64,000 nt of DNA from Phymorhynchus buccinoides (GCA_017654935.2 CM065697.1:43988059-44052058); one strand, 5' to 3'; positions 13,101 through 23,016 are shown, numbered from the stretch's first letter. Made by a program: numbers and translations. Notes: a model not told the origin generated them from the letters alone.

Positions 13101-14305
13101 TTATTTTTGCATTAGTTTCAATAGTTTTTCAATGATCCTGTTAAAGGCTTCGATTGATTTCATCTCTTAGCACTCCCAAATTCATGCAAAGACATTCACT
13201 GCCAAGCACCCTGCCCTGCGTTTGTCTTGTTTTCAGCTTTTTTGTCACTGTTTCTCTTGTTAAAGCAATGCATGCGCACTTTAAAATAAAACCCCTCTTG
13301 TCGTTTGAGATGCAACGGACAACCAAGAACGTCAAAAAATACATGGCGCTGGAAGAGTTAACTTTATTTTTGCATTTGTTTGAAGTTTGTTTTTCTTTCA
13401 ATAATCCCTTTAAAAGTTTTTGATTTATTAATTTTAGCCCTTTTGCCGCCAGCCGTATATCAGCCAAAAGATACCATTAAAATTAATGGGGTAGAGAGGA
13501 AAAAAAAACCACTGCAATATTAGGAATTCTTCTGTGACATGTATAACATTAAGGCCTATCCTTTTCTCCAAAAATTAAGAAAATAAGATCTTGAAATAAC
13601 AGATCCTGATTTTATGCCTTTTAGTGACATGGGTGTTAATGTTAATGTTAAACCATTGTGGTGCTAAAATGTGACGTTGGCGGTGAAAGGTTAAAATAAA
13701 ATACTTTTCTCATGTAGGTTGAGATGCAACGGACAACCAAGAACGTCAAACAATACATGGCGCTGGAAGAGTTGACTTTTTTTTATTGCGTTTGTTTGAA
13801 TAGTTTGTTTTTCTTCAAAAATCCTTTGAAAAGTTTTGGATTGATTTTAATTACTATTTTGATCAGTCTTCACGAAATTGTTAAACCTTTCCCCTCAAAC
13901 TTTCTCTCTCTCCCCACAACAGCTACTCCAGATCCAGGTCCCGCGATCGTCGCCGTCGATCTCGTTCGCGCTCCAGGGACCGACGCAGGGTCCGCTCCCG
14001 CTCCAGGGACCGCCGGAGCCGCACCCGCAGCCGGAGCCGGGACCGCAAGTCGTCGCGCAGGAAGTCGCACGACCGCAGCAAGGACAGCAAGTCCCGGGAC
14101 CGCAAGTCCGGCAGCAAGTCCCGCTCGCGCTCGCGCGGTGGCTCCAAGTCCAAGTCACGCTCACGGTCCAAGTCCCGGTCCAGGTCCCCCGCCGAGCAGC
14201 AGAACGGGGGGGATGGGGGGGACAGCGGGCATCAGCAGGAGGGAGGGGGTGGGTGGGGGTGGAGGGGGCAGCCCGGCCAGGAGCCGCTCGGGCAGCGCCA
14301 ACTGA
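4083..14305 (+). CDS. SR-type splicing factor (RRM, CCHC zinc knuckle, RS domain), last four exons; 5' end missing
   Basis: This gene encodes a nuclear pre-mRNA splicing factor of the serine/arginine-rich family. Four exons join in frame: 4083-4123, 8032-8118, 11454-11602 and 13923 to about 14305. The order is the second half of an RRM with an RNP1-like motif (AYAFVDFEDYRDAE), a CX2CX4HX4C zinc knuckle (CYRCHRSGHWARDC), a Gly-rich hinge, then a long RS domain. The RRM resembles SRSF4/5/6 (residues VCGSSIIVEWAKG). RRM plus one knuckle plus RS is the layout of SRSF7 and of the plant RSZ/RS2Z proteins, so I assign no symbol. The first RRM half (RNP2 side) was not found in 1-4082, so exon 1 probably lies left of the window. 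The RS exon seems to carry one extra base before its end (see the exon entry). Introns are full of MITEs and tandem repeats. Confidence 0.88.
4124..5814 (+). other. SR intron with C-rich block and G homopolymer
   Basis: 4735-5160 is strikingly C-rich within an AT-rich intron. A G-run is at 5239-5262. I see no exon with certainty. Confidence 0.4.
5815..5987. mobile_element. TIR element, family CCGTATTTTTCGGAC (copy 1, short)
   Basis: Ends are CCATATTTTTGGACTAAAAG and tatagtccgaaagatatgg, with TA on both sides. The inner motif ggcgcaggggtctcagtct is shared with copies at 6090 and 24581. Confidence 0.8.
6090..6840. mobile_element. TIR element, family CCGTATTTTTCGGAC (copy 2), interrupted
   Basis: Same ends (cttattttacggactataag and gtatggtccgtaaaatacgg). 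Its middle is split by another element at 6167-6763. Removing that insert restores the interior of copies 1 and 6e. Confidence 0.85.
6167..6763. mobile_element. Long inverted-repeat MITE with TA target duplication, nested
   Basis: Arms of about 230 bp start CACTAGCGACCAAAAGTTAA and end with its exact complement. TA flanks both sides. CACT ends and TA duplication fit the Tc1/mariner (ITm) group. The loop holds gattcggttaagcggttcgg, a string that resembles motifs common in invertebrate repeats. Confidence 0.88.
6841..7590 (+). other. SR intron, GT microsatellite, otherwise nothing recognised
   Basis: (GT)n lies at 6866-6889. The rest shows no recognisable feature. Confidence 0.4.
7595..8010 (+). 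repeat. Tandem array upstream of SR RRM exon
   Basis: About six units of 60-80 bp contain gtgctactg, gaagtggaa and gttctggttataaagcgttg with G-runs between. The last unit merges into the polypyrimidine tract of the exon at 8032. Confidence 0.9.
8032..8118 (+). CDS. SR gene exon, RRM C-terminal half
   Basis: An 87-nt phase-0 exon (29 codons) lies between ttttgccag and gtaact. It encodes DCIKYENGRDVCG, then SSIIVEWAKGSPRRPL, the last helix and strand of the RRM. Tandem arrays abut both sides: about six units end just upstream of its acceptor, and about four begin at its donor. Confidence 0.9.
8119..8520 (+). repeat. Tandem array downstream of SR RRM exon
   Basis: About four units of 80-90 bp (cagtagcaatgctctc, ggcttgataatgatcacac, aaaactaagcatgcatcc) begin at the exon donor. 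Diverged units reappear at 9205-9450, after the SINE. Confidence 0.88.
8587..9205 (-). mobile_element. tRNA-derived SINE, interrupted by a MITE
   Basis: On the - strand the head has an A-box-like GTGGCAGAGTGGTTAAGAC and a B-box GGGTTCGAATCCC, as in a tRNA. The tail ends gaaattcaccgag/agactctgtga-like sequence shared with six other copies. The head is split by the element at 8924-9147. Confidence 0.85.
8924..9147. mobile_element. TIR element, family CAGACCTGTTTAC (copy 1), 6-bp duplication AGTCAC
   Basis: Ends are CAGACCTGTTTACTC and GGGTAAACAGGTCTG. AGTCAC precedes and follows it. The interior matches the copy at 48206 in inverted orientation. Confidence 0.9.
9205..9450 (+). repeat. Diverged units of the array at 8119-8520
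   Basis: Two more units (aaactaagtatgcatcctcg, cagtagcaatgctgtgg) lie beyond the SINE, so the SINE landed within the array. Confidence 0.8.
9451..9985 (+). other. SR intron, nothing recognised
   Basis: No exon or repeat could be supported. Confidence 0.4.
9986..10541. mobile_element. TIR element, family CCGTATTTTTCGGAC (copy 3, long form)
   Basis: Ends are ccgtatttttcggctcatta and tatagtccgaaaaacacgg. It shares about 540 bp with the copy at 55276-55817, including gtaaacgattactgaccgcc and tgcgacttccggttgt. The short copies lack this core. Confidence 0.85.
10853..11088. mobile_element. piggyBac-like MITE, CCCTTTCACCGCC family (copy 2)
   Basis: TTAA lies at both ends (10853-10856, 11085-11088). 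The interior (tacctgg-like gtagagaa, cctctgtgacatgtat, agtgacatgggtgttaaa) matches the family. Confidence 0.85.
11138..11383. mobile_element. piggyBac-like MITE, CCCTTTCACCGCC family (copy 3)
   Basis: The right TTAA is intact; the left is degraded to TTAT. It ends about 70 bases before the zinc-knuckle exon, so the intron 3' end is partly MITE sequence. Confidence 0.8.
11454..11602 (+). CDS. SR gene exon, CCHC zinc knuckle and Gly-rich hinge
   Basis: A 149-nt exon encodes the knuckle CYRCHRSGHWARDC, a run of glycines, and the start of the RS region (YSPPRRRKR). The donor is gtgagg. The acceptor is AAGCAG, a NAGNAG tandem site, so isoforms with or without one Gln are possible (starts 11454 or 11457). 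A TTAA-flanked MITE ends about 70 bases upstream, leaving a short and weak polypyrimidine tract. Confidence 0.85.
11712..12375 (+). mobile_element. TIR element, family CAGACCTG (copy 2), with zinc-finger coding remnant; 6-bp duplication ATACAT
   Basis: Ends are CAGACCTGCCTACTGC and GTAGGCAGGTCTG. ATACAT flanks both sides. The interior reads KKMADSSSSSDLGDISNEE, then EEWPCI, and after a frameshift CNLCHADFSVNHGG with DDCRQHVQSAKH. This C..C..FSV.HGG..D..H....H pattern is the BED-like zinc finger at the N-terminus of hAT-type transposases. Catalytic sequence is absent, so this is a deletion derivative. Confidence 0.8.
12630..12665 (+). repeat. Left-end fragment of the CAGTGGAACC family
   Basis: cagtggaacctcccttataa and gaccttcaaaaatg match the left end of four complete copies. 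No right end is found. Confidence 0.7.
13185..13430 (+). repeat. Dispersed repeat of unknown class
   Basis: gcaaagacattcactgccaa and gagatgcaacggacaaccaa recur at 45585-45770, and the second part recurs at 13721-13850. Class not identified. Confidence 0.7.
13434..13694. mobile_element. piggyBac-like MITE, CCCTTTCACCGCC family (copy 4)
   Basis: The right end gcggtgaaaggttaa and interior match the family. The left end is mutated (ttagccctttt). It sits between two copies of the preceding dispersed repeat. Confidence 0.8.
13923..14305 (+). CDS. SR gene terminal exon, RS domain; apparent one-base frameshift
   Basis: The exon follows cccacaacag and completes a Ser codon begun in the previous exon. 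Frame 1 reads SYSRSRSRDRRRRSRSRSRD and more Arg/Ser dipeptides to about 14195, then Gly-rich codons. If that frame continues, it runs through a hydrophobic, Trp-rich tail to a TGA at 14413-14415, which is unlike SR proteins. The +1 frame ends GSPARSRSGSAN with a stop at 14303-14305, a typical RS ending. The exon to that stop is one base too long for a single frame. The switch falls among G-runs at 14207-14280. A homopolymer sequencing error, a real allele, or a gene with the odd tail are all possible. Confidence 0.78.
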
Positions 14306-14704
14306 AGGCTGGGTGGGAGTTCGTGGGTTGGGGTGGGTGGTGGGGGCTGGTAGTTTTAATTTTGGGGGTGGGTGGTTGGTTGGTAGTTTTAAGTTTTGGG
14401 GTGGTTGGTGGTTGATCATTTTAATTTGGTGGTTGGGGAGGTGTAGATACGAAGCCTAGCCAGCAGTTGTTCTAATGTCAGTGTTGTTTGTTTGGTTGGT
14501 GGTTTTGTTCTGTTGGGTTTTGTGTGTGAGTTCCTCTCCTCGTTTAGTATGTGTTCTGGGCTGGGTTTGTTCGGTTTTTGGGTGGGGAGTGGGATGGGAA
14601 AGACGTTGGCTTTTTTTAAATTTGTGGAGGGCAAGGAATTTGATAGAACATGTTTTGCTGTTTTTGTGTGTGTTGTAGTTCGGATTTGTATTAGTTGGTT
14701 AAAG

Positions 14705-14710
14705 AATAAA
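14705..14710 (+). promoter_or_regulatory. Polyadenylation signal AATAAA of the SR gene
   Basis: A canonical AATAAA lies about 400 bases after the proposed SR stop codon. It is followed within 40 bases by a T-rich stretch and a G homopolymer (14749-14790). The G/T-rich 14306-14704 would be the 3' UTR. Confidence 0.6.
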
Positions 14711-14737
14711 ACATGTTGATTAAGTTTTTTTTTGTTT

Positions 14738-14748
<11 letters not shown>

Positions 14749-14790
<42 letters not shown>
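14749..14790 (+). repeat. G homopolymer
   Basis: More than 40 consecutive G. Length in the assembly is unlikely to be exact. Confidence 0.9.
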
Positions 14791-14792
<2 letters not shown>

Positions 14793-14855
14793 ATCATTTT
14801 GGTTTGGATTTGTTTTTTAGATGAATAATGGGAGCATCGCTGCTTGTCAGTGAGC

Positions 14856-15023
14856 AACTTAGGACGCGGATTTGACCGCCAGGGGGCAATCAAACCACTA
14901 GGGGCTTATCACGCGATATTCTTAGTTGGACATAGTGAGAGAGAGGGTGGACACTAAGAATATCGCGTGATAAGCCCCATGTGGTTTGATTGCCCCCTGG
15001 CGGTCAAATCCGCGTCCTAAGTT
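14856..15023. repeat. Near-perfect palindrome, 71-bp arms
   Basis: Left arm 14856-14926 and right arm 14953-15023 are complementary except at two adjacent bases (ta/at). The 26-base loop is GA-rich. Arms begin AACTTAGGACGCGGATTTG. No other copy was found in the window and no clear target duplication. Confidence 0.95.
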
Positions 15024-15024
15024 G

Positions 15025-15561
15025 ACCATTGTCTGAGGGGGGTTATGTTTCATAATTTTTGTTTTAAAACTGTTTAGACGTTGACAAATGTTATCCTTTT
15101 TTTAAAATTCTTTAGCTTGATATTCCCAAGCAGATGGGGTAAGATTCATTCAATCTGATTGAAATGAAGCTTCCTTTTTTTGTTGTTGTTTTCTTTTCTT
15201 CGGTTCAGACTCCAGTGTTTGGGAAGCCAGTTGGAGAAAACCATTCATCGTGGGGAAAATAGAGCCAACAAAATTGTAAAAACAAAATTTTGGAAGAAAG
15301 GTCTCCATTTTAAACAAAAAATTTAAGCCTAGAAATGAAGTTCAGGTATGGGAAATCATGATAAAAGTTGAAAAGAAAGGACCTGGGGACATAGCTCCCT
15401 GAAGGTGAAGCCTTTTCTCGTTATCTAAGCCTGAAAACCCCCAGCCTGAGAACATAAGTAGAATTGACAGATTGTTAGTTTGCAGAGGTAAATCTACTCT
15501 CAGTTCGTTTCTTTTATATTATTAAAAAATGTGGTCTAGGGCATCCAAAAAGCTGGTTTGC
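15025..15561. other. Intergenic, nothing recognised
   Basis: AT-rich sequence downstream of the SR gene without a supported feature. Confidence 0.4.
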
Positions 15562-15784
15562 TTAACCCCTTGACTGCCAGAGAAAATAAAAGAAAAAATC
15601 ATTGGGCAAATCGCCTTAAAAAGGACAGATGATAGAGCCAATCTGGCAAAATGGTCTTGGGGATATAACTCTTGACTGTTAGAGTAAAAGCCAGCATGTC
15701 AGGGTTATTCCTCTTCATCTGATGACATCATCAGTGATGTCATCAGGTCAGTACGTAATACGTTGGTGGCAGTCAAGGGGTTAA
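15562..15784. mobile_element. TTAA-flanked MITE, family CCCCTTGACTGCC
   Basis: TTAACCCCTTGACTGCCAG at the left is mirrored by tggcagtcaaggggttaa at the right. Single copy here; its ends differ from the two other TTAA families. Confidence 0.8.
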
Positions 15785-17831
15785 AGGGTGAACATTCCCA
15801 TGCCTGTAAGTTCCATAATGTTTCTAATATCCTTTATTTTCTTTTTGTTGAACATTTTATTGCAAGTTTTAGTTAATACACGGAACAGAATTTGTTTTAG
15901 CCAGCGTTCCTTTGCTTGTGTCTCGTTGACATTCAACGGTGAATGAAAGCGGTGTGGAAATTCTACAGCTTAATTAAATGTTCTCCTTTGTAACAAAAAT
16001 TGTTTTTCCAACTTTGTTGGCATGTTTGACTTCGTGAAAACAACTCTCGGATTACAATGAAAGAAATGTGATCATCTAAAATTGATATGGTTTGGGTTCA
16101 AGAATCTTTAGGAAAATGGTGAAGCTTTTATTTTTAAATTAAGAAAATAAGTACTTTATGTTCTCTGTATTTCAATGGACTGTGAAGTGGAGTCTGTGCA
16201 GCTTGGATGCGAAAAGAAAACATTCAGGCTGAGGTTTGGCACCCCCATTATTTTACCCCTCCTGTGTATGTTGTATTCGTTCCCTTCTTGAATGACCCCG
16301 TCATTTCTCACTGTTTTTATCATCATAATCAACATCAAATCACTTTATCAATCAAAGGCAAATTGGGAACATTTAAGATGGATGTTAAACAATCAGAAAT
16401 TGGGAACATTTAAGATGGATGTCGAGTATATTGGAAAAAAATAAATGGAGATGGACGTTGGTTATGATCAGTAGGTTTGTGTTCGATGCAATGTTAGTTA
16501 ATTCTGATTTCTAATAAAATTTGCTTCAGAGTATAATTTATGTCTTCGCTTCTGTGTGTGTGTGTGCGTCACTGTGTGTGTGTGTGTGTGTGTGTGCGTC
16601 ACTGTGTGTGTGCGTGTGTGCAAGAGAGACGAATGTTGTTGTGACACTTGTCCTCTGGGATGAGCAAGGGAATTGATAACTTTGTGAAGTAAATTAGGTC
16701 GACAGTGAAGGGGTATTTTGCCAGTACTACTTCCAGGGAGCTCCGTTTTTGTTTTGTTTGCATTGAACTGGGAGTAAGGCGATATGGCTTTGCCATCTTG
16801 TTTGTGTTCCATTCAATGCATCAGACATTTTACCTTGCACAAAACCTCATTCCCCACTAAACAGACACAAAACAACATTACAGATATCAATATCTTTAAG
16901 TCTCAATCTTACAAAAATCTCCAAACCAATGAAAATCAAACCAGTTTTTTAAGATCGGCCACAGCCTCGCACACCCTGAATTCACAGCATTTAGTCATAA
17001 TTACCTCAACTACACATGATGTGGATCTAAGCTACTACACAAACTGAAAATTTTCATTCACATTTCTAAAAGTTTGGTCAAACCTGAAAAAAGCATTCTT
17101 TGGTCGAGCTGAGAAAACATTCTTTCGCATTTGATTTCAAATGATTAGAAATAAATTGATTAAACATAAATAGGCGAGTAAACTGATACAAAATGCATTG
17201 CACTGATCATGTAAAAAAAGAGAAGTACCTGTGAATATTCCCAGACATTTTGTGATGGGAAAAACCAACATAAGTCACTCAGAATTTTTTGGGGAGCAAC
17301 ACCCCCCAAAATAGTCAACACCCCAAATATCACTTTTCTATTTAGGGCATATTTATGTCTATTTTTATGTATTCTACCAGTATCTACAACATGAAAGACA
17401 ATTTTTAATGATTTCTTTGTATATTTTATTGTTTTTAAAAAATCGAGTCAGCAGAGAGAAAAAGGCAAAATTCTGTCTTCTATACTGGTGAAGTAAGGGA
17501 AAGTAGCTCTAAAATTAACTCCTTTCACCAAAGTTATTTTCGGCACCTGTTCGCTATCTGTTTTCTATGTTCAATTTCTGCAAATGATCTCTCGAATTCC
17601 AAACTTCAAATAATTATAAAATAAAAACAAGACAAGATAACTCAATTCGTTTTTTTCCGTGTATTAATCTTGGTTGGCTCCATGAAAAATTAAAATAATT
17701 TATGCCAAAATTCCATTATGTTTGTTTTTCCCATGCACTCGGTCTCGCATTTACTCAAAACTCGGCCATTCTTCAGAACATGCTCACAAGCGTAAGTCAC
17801 ATAAAACACCTATACCACCCCCACTCACCCA
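15785..17831. other. Intergenic with GT microsatellite, otherwise nothing recognised
   Basis: (GT)n lies at 16553-16621. No gene or repeat family was recognised. Confidence 0.4.
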
Positions 17832-18141
17832 TTTTCTTCTGCGTTCTCGGGCCATAAGGCCACAATGGGTACGTATGTGTCCGTTTTCCAGTTTTCGCTG
17901 GCGTCTTCGCTGCATTTAGCCGACACACTCCGATTTCGGAGGAGGCTGAGCTCCAAGAAAACTATATGGATTATTTTTTGGGAAAAAGGGCAGGAGAATG
18001 GGCCAAAAGTCAGAAAGATAATAGATGACACAAAGCAAGGAAAAAGGCTGAGTCAAACAGATAGAGGAAGTTACAAGCACAGAACTTCCAGAAGGTGGGG
18101 GAACTATTTGTATGGAAGACCCCACGGTATCCCCACGGGGG
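17832..18141 (-). repeat. GAA-tailed repeat, type A end (copy 2)
   Basis: Reads from the type A end (gcgttctcgggccataaggc, cgacacactccgatttcgg) into the shared body (gaagttacaagcacagaac, ttccagaaggtggggg). Confidence 0.88.
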
Positions 18142-18841
18142 GGCTCGCCCATCATCCTACCACATTCATCTCTCCATCCTTTGCTAAAGCCATAATATTT
18201 TCAAATATGAAATAGAAAAAGGTTTTAAATGCCATACAAATACATTCTCATTGTTTGTCAAAAACGATTACCTTAAATGTAAGTTGATTCAGGCCTTTAA
18301 AAATGATGGAAAAGATTTGTTTGATGTATGAAAACCATGAAATGGAATGACTTTTTTCAGGTTTAAAAAAAAAAAGCAAACCAATCTTGGAATGACTCAA
18401 ATCTGAGCATTCTTAGAATAAAAAATAAATAAAAAAAGCAATATGGCACATCAGAAAATCTACACGTGTGTGTGTAAGTATTATAAATGCTACCCCAAAA
18501 AATGGATATGAAATACCATATCACACTTGATATAAATGTACAAATATTTGATTCCACTGTTTTACATGATTGTATTATAAAAATATAAAAACCTTCATGA
18601 AATCGCTCGCATTCATACCAAAAAACTAAAAACATAAGCACCTTGGAAATGTTTAACCCATTTTAGAAAACCCCCCAAAAAACTTGCACTCACAAACAAA
18701 ATCCATTAACAGAAACATATTTTTTTAAATGCCAAAAATGTAAAACCCTTTTGGGGAAGATTTACGTTATGAAATGAACCACTGAATGTGTAAGTGTTAA
18801 CAGATAATGACATTTTGGTCTTGTGGAGGAAGGTGAACCCC

Positions 18842-19100
18842 AATGAGGCTTCATACTGCTTCTTCGTGTTGCCCAAGGGTGATAATTTTATGTAGGTGGC
18901 GCTTTCACGTGAGGCCCTCTGTTCACTTGAGAGAGAGAGAGAAGGATGGGGAGAGAGTGAAGGAGAGAGAGGAGGGAGGGAGAGAAAGAGAGAGATGAGG
19001 GAGAGAGAGGATGCCTAGGCCTTGCAGGCTTTAGGGCCTACGTGCAAGCGCCACCTAGTGACGAATCCGGGGAAGCTTATTTTCAGTATAAAGCCTCATT
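18842..19100. repeat. Foldback element with GA-rich loop
   Basis: aatgaggcttcatactg pairs with cagtataaagcctcatt, and taggtggcgctttcacgt pairs with acgtgcaagcgccaccta. The centre is (GA)n-rich. Confidence 0.8.
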
Positions 19101-20354
19101 TAGAACACACACAGAGTGTCGCAGTCGAACGTTTGAGCACAAAAGCCCCTTCTAAATAAGTAAACAAACAGACAAGGGAAGTAGGATGAATGTGGGTTTA
19201 CCATCACAAGCAACAACATTCTTCCTGAAAAAGTTGAAATTTTACACGAAATAATTGATTGTTCGCTACAGACAAAAATGTAGAAAATAAGTACAAACAA
19301 TACACAATGCTGCACAAATAAATCGACAAAAATATGTGAAATCCGAGTTGTATGAAAGTAATTAAAAATACCCAGTTTTATGCTACTATAATTGATATTT
19401 CATGACTTGCAAGACTAGATTAAACTAAACATTCTTTAAAATTCAAAATACAAGTATTCAATCAAAACGTTGCCCTAGTTCTCACATGAAAATGGTTAAT
19501 AAATCATTTTCAGAATTATGTCACTACATCATGCATCAAGTGTGAAAATAAATTTACAAAGATGCATAGCATAAAATTGTAAAAACAAAACCCAGACTTG
19601 ACAGTTATGCAATTTACCTATTGTACACAAATCAAGGTTAAAGCTTAAAAAAGAACACATTAGTTACGCATTTAAAGCCATTATTCAGTCTAAAAAATAG
19701 TGTGTGTGGGAGATGAACAAAAAAAAAGGTTAATTCTTTGAAGCCATAATAATCAGTGAAGTAAAGAAAAAACTGCATGTGTATTTTGGGGTTAGTGAAA
19801 ACTGAGCAGTCAAGAAGCAAATATGCATAGTTAATTCCAAGCAGGTTTTAACATATTTTATGATTTCTTGCACATAAATGTCATGATCTCAAGTAGTTTA
19901 CTTAATTCAACCTTGTGTAATACTAATCCATTCCATTTAAAGCAAGTTATTGATATTTAAAAAGAACCCACCATGTATGTTCAACAAAAAGTGAATCAGG
20001 TTTTTAAAAAAATGTTAACTTGTTAAATGTTAGCAACAAATTAACTTTTAAACCATTAGGATTAGGGCATATAAAACAAAATTAAAAAACCAAACAGTAT
20101 TTAATGTTTGTCAATTATCTTCCGATCAAAATCATCCATTTCTTTTCTCTGAAATAGAGATCAAATGTCAATCTGTACAAACTAAATGGCATTCCCTCAA
20201 GGTGGTTATTATGAGTTTGACTATGGTTGGTTTCCACTATCCAATAGAAACATCCATGTATTCTGTCATTCAGTGAACACACACACACACACATTGAGCT
20301 TTGAAAAGAAAGAAATTGCAACCAAATGAAAACAAATTTATTATTATTATTATG
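19101..20354. other. Intergenic, nothing recognised
   Basis: AT-rich DNA with no supported feature. Confidence 0.4.
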
Positions 20355-20561
20355 TACTTTATAGTCACAGAGGCGTCTCTGTGAAATTCGGGTTGCTCCC
20401 ACCTGGAGAGCGCGTCGCAGCCAGAGGCGCGCCACCCAATTGGTTTTTTTGTTTTTTTCATGCGATTTTTGTCACTGATGAGGGAGGGGGGTAAAGTTTG
20501 ACCAAATGACAACTTTTTCGTTGCCACTGGGTTTAACGTATGCTAAGTGCATGGGCACACG

Positions 20562-20592
<31 letters not shown>

Positions 20593-20728
20593 TCCACGTT
20601 CAGACCGTTAAGGCCTAGTGCAGAATGAGAGGAAAAAATCCCCTGTACCCAGGTTCGAACTCGGGTTTACTTGACACGAAGCGAACGCGATACCACTGTG
20701 CCACTCTACACCACTTGTGCCACTCTAC
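20355..20728 (-). mobile_element. tRNA-derived SINE (copy 2, nearly full length)
   Basis: On the - strand the head is GTGGCACAGTGGTATCGCG with B-box GAGTTCGAACCTGGG. The body has aaacccagtggcaacgaaaa and gttgtcatttggtcaaac. The tail is ctgtgaaattcgggttgc reversed. This copy best shows the full layout. Confidence 0.88.
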
Positions 20729-21006
20729 ACCAAAGAAGAAAAACAAAAGCAAACAAAATCTGTCAAAATATTTTTTTTTTAAATGCAGAAAGTAACACAC
20801 ACAAAAATAAGAAGAAAAAAAAGGAGTTTCATTTTGATCTTATGCAGTAGTTCACAAGAATAGATCCAGTACTGAGTAGTGAAAAAGTGTAAAATTGTAT
20901 ATTTACAAGTTTTTCAACAACAAAAATTGGAGACAAAAATCCTACTTAGTTGTTTTTCTTTCTTCAACAACAGGAAACATTTAGGCCTACAACAAATACA
21001 GCAGTA

Positions 21007-21194
21007 CAGTACAACCTCCCTTATAAGACCCTCAAAATCATGCACAAAAAGGTCTTAATGGGAGGGAGCTCGAGTTCAGTTTTGTATAAGGGAGGTAATT
21101 TTAATGCTTACAAAGAAGGGCAATGTCTCATAGAAGTAGGTTTTAAGTGGGAGGGAGTCTTAAAACGGGGGATCTTATAAGGGAGGTTCCACTG
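21007..21194. mobile_element. TA-flanked MITE, family CAGTGGAACCTCCC (copy 1)
   Basis: Ends are cagtacaacctcccttataa and ttataagggaggttccactg, with TA on both sides. CAGT ends plus TA fit Tc1/mariner-type MITEs. Confidence 0.85.
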
Positions 21195-21256
21195 TACAAG
21201 ATTTAGTTTCTTCAATTTTACTTTAGTCACAATTTTTTTTTTCCACATTGAGTCCA

Positions 21257-21485
21257 TACATATGTGATGCAGCACAGGAAAACAAGGCTAATGTTTACAA
21301 ATGATCACTTTTGACTTATTCATATTTTCAGAAAGGCCAGAGACAACAGATTAACAGGCAAAAAACAGAATTCATCTATCTCTAATAGTTAATTTTTAAC
21401 AATTTTTCAATCAATCAAATCTCTCTTTCTCTCTCTTGTGGCTGCCCGACTTTAGCCTTGTTTTCCTGTGCTGCATCACATATCA
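21257..21485. repeat. Short inverted repeat around aaaacaaggctaa
   Basis: catatgtgatgcagcacagg and aaaacaaggcta at 21257-21290 are complementary to 21453-21485. Confidence 0.75.
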
Positions 21486-21568
21486 TCACGCATTATCCTT
21501 GAGAATATCAGAACAACAAATCAACATTCAACAGCATTGGATAAATAACTTTCAACATCAACATCTAT

Positions 21569-21725
21569 TCAAACTTGTCCCTTCTACAAGCCAGATCCGC
21601 AAACACACAACTCCGCTGCTATTCTCAACGATTTTGCAACTCTAATGAATGAAAATGTTAAATCATGTTACATTTATTTTTCAAACTTGTCCCTTCTACA
21701 AGCCAGATCCGCAAACACACAACTC
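21569..21725 (+). repeat. Two-copy direct repeat
   Basis: caaacttgtcccttctacaa and gccagatccgcaaacacaca occur at 21569 and again at 21682. Confidence 0.85.
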
Positions 21726-21938
21726 ACAAATTCAGTACTCGTTTTCTTACTGCAAGAAAAACAACTGAATTTGTCATCTCCTTCAATCTTTACCAAAACT
21801 TCCATGTTTTTATTTTGAAATATTTCCAGAGATATATCTTTTTCTTCTGTGATCTCTATTCACGCCTAAATCGCCAATCTATTCCTGAGGGTGAAATCAT
21901 GATTGATATATAAAATTACAAACAACAAAAATTATCCA

Positions 21939-22100
21939 CAGTGGAACCTCCCTTTTAAGACCTTGACAAATCATCCAAAATAAGGTCTTAAGTGGGAGGG
22001 AGTTGTATACGGGATGCAATTTTAATACTTACAAAGAAAGGCAATGTCTCAGAGAAGTAGGTCTTAAGTGGGAGGGAGTCTTATAAGGGAGGTTCCACTG
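21939..22100. mobile_element. TA-flanked MITE, family CAGTGGAACCTCCC (copy 2)
   Basis: Ends are cagtggaacctccctttta and ttataagggaggttccactg. The right TA is intact. Confidence 0.85.
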
Positions 22101-22510
22101 TATAAATATAAGTCATCATTCTGTTCTTTTCATTTTTCCAAAAATATATTTTACTTTTAATACCTAAAATTGCTCTCTTGCTGAACACTTTTCCATAACA
22201 AACACACACACAAAAAACCCGCTTCAAACACATGTTACATTCAACAAGCATGCAAACAGGAATAATAATTATGTACAAGGTAAAACTTTTCGTCATAGCA
22301 TTGAACATCGACTTTTGAGATGACAGACAAAACAATATAATGTTTGACACAAACACCATTGGGCAAATGTTAAAGCTCAAGTCCCTGTTTGTATTCATAA
22401 GCAGGGCTGGCCAAAACTACTAGCCTGGTAGCCATTGGCTAGTAGAAAAATCTGTGCGCGAGTAGATTTCAAAAGTCACTAGCCCGATGGGTGACTGAAA
22501 ATGTCAGAAC

Positions 22511-22778
22511 CATGGGTGTAACTACACAAAATGAAAAAACCTGAAAGACTGGGGTCCAAGGGTAATGTCCCCCTGCAGCTGAAGCAAAAATGGATTTAAG
22601 AAGGTATTTTAGTTTGCTTTTCCCACAATTTATACAAATGCTTATTTTAAAGTGTTTGAAAAATACAGTAGACACTAAGATCTTGTTTGACAAATTAAAA
22701 AAAAAAAAAAGGAACTTCCTTTTCTGGTAAAATTCAAAAACAGGAAATCCTTGTATACCAGGAAAAATTGCACCTATG
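22511..22778. mobile_element. TIR element, family CATGGGTGCAA (copy 1, uninterrupted)
   Basis: Ends are catgggtgtaactac and aattgcacctatg. Flanks cagaac and cagtac agree at five of six bases. It is an uninterrupted version of the copy at 40111. Confidence 0.78.
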
Positions 22779-23016
22779 CAGTACTGCACGGCCCTGTGTT
22801 GTTGTTTTTTTACCACTGAGTCTCCCCACACCATCTCTCCCTTCCATGTAACCAGCTATCAAAGCAAGCTCAGCTGTTTGCTAAGATAACAACATGCCTG
22901 CACTGGTACTGAAAAAAAAGGAAAGACCTCTCTCTTCAAATCATTTCTTTTTCTCTTTACTTCTCTCCTTTCTTTCTTTCACTTCTTTCTTTTCCTCTCT
23001 CTCCTTCCCTCTCCCC

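Noticed and set aside
13870..14419. Several long antisense and alternate frames over the RS exon
   Set aside because: They are shadows of the Arg/Ser codons (Pro/Ala-rich or Asp/Glu/Arg-rich on other frames).
20640..20715. tRNA gene candidates at the SINE heads (also 43745-43800, 8890-9205)
   Set aside because: A- and B-box motifs are present but the cloverleaf is not intact and each is joined to the same SINE body.
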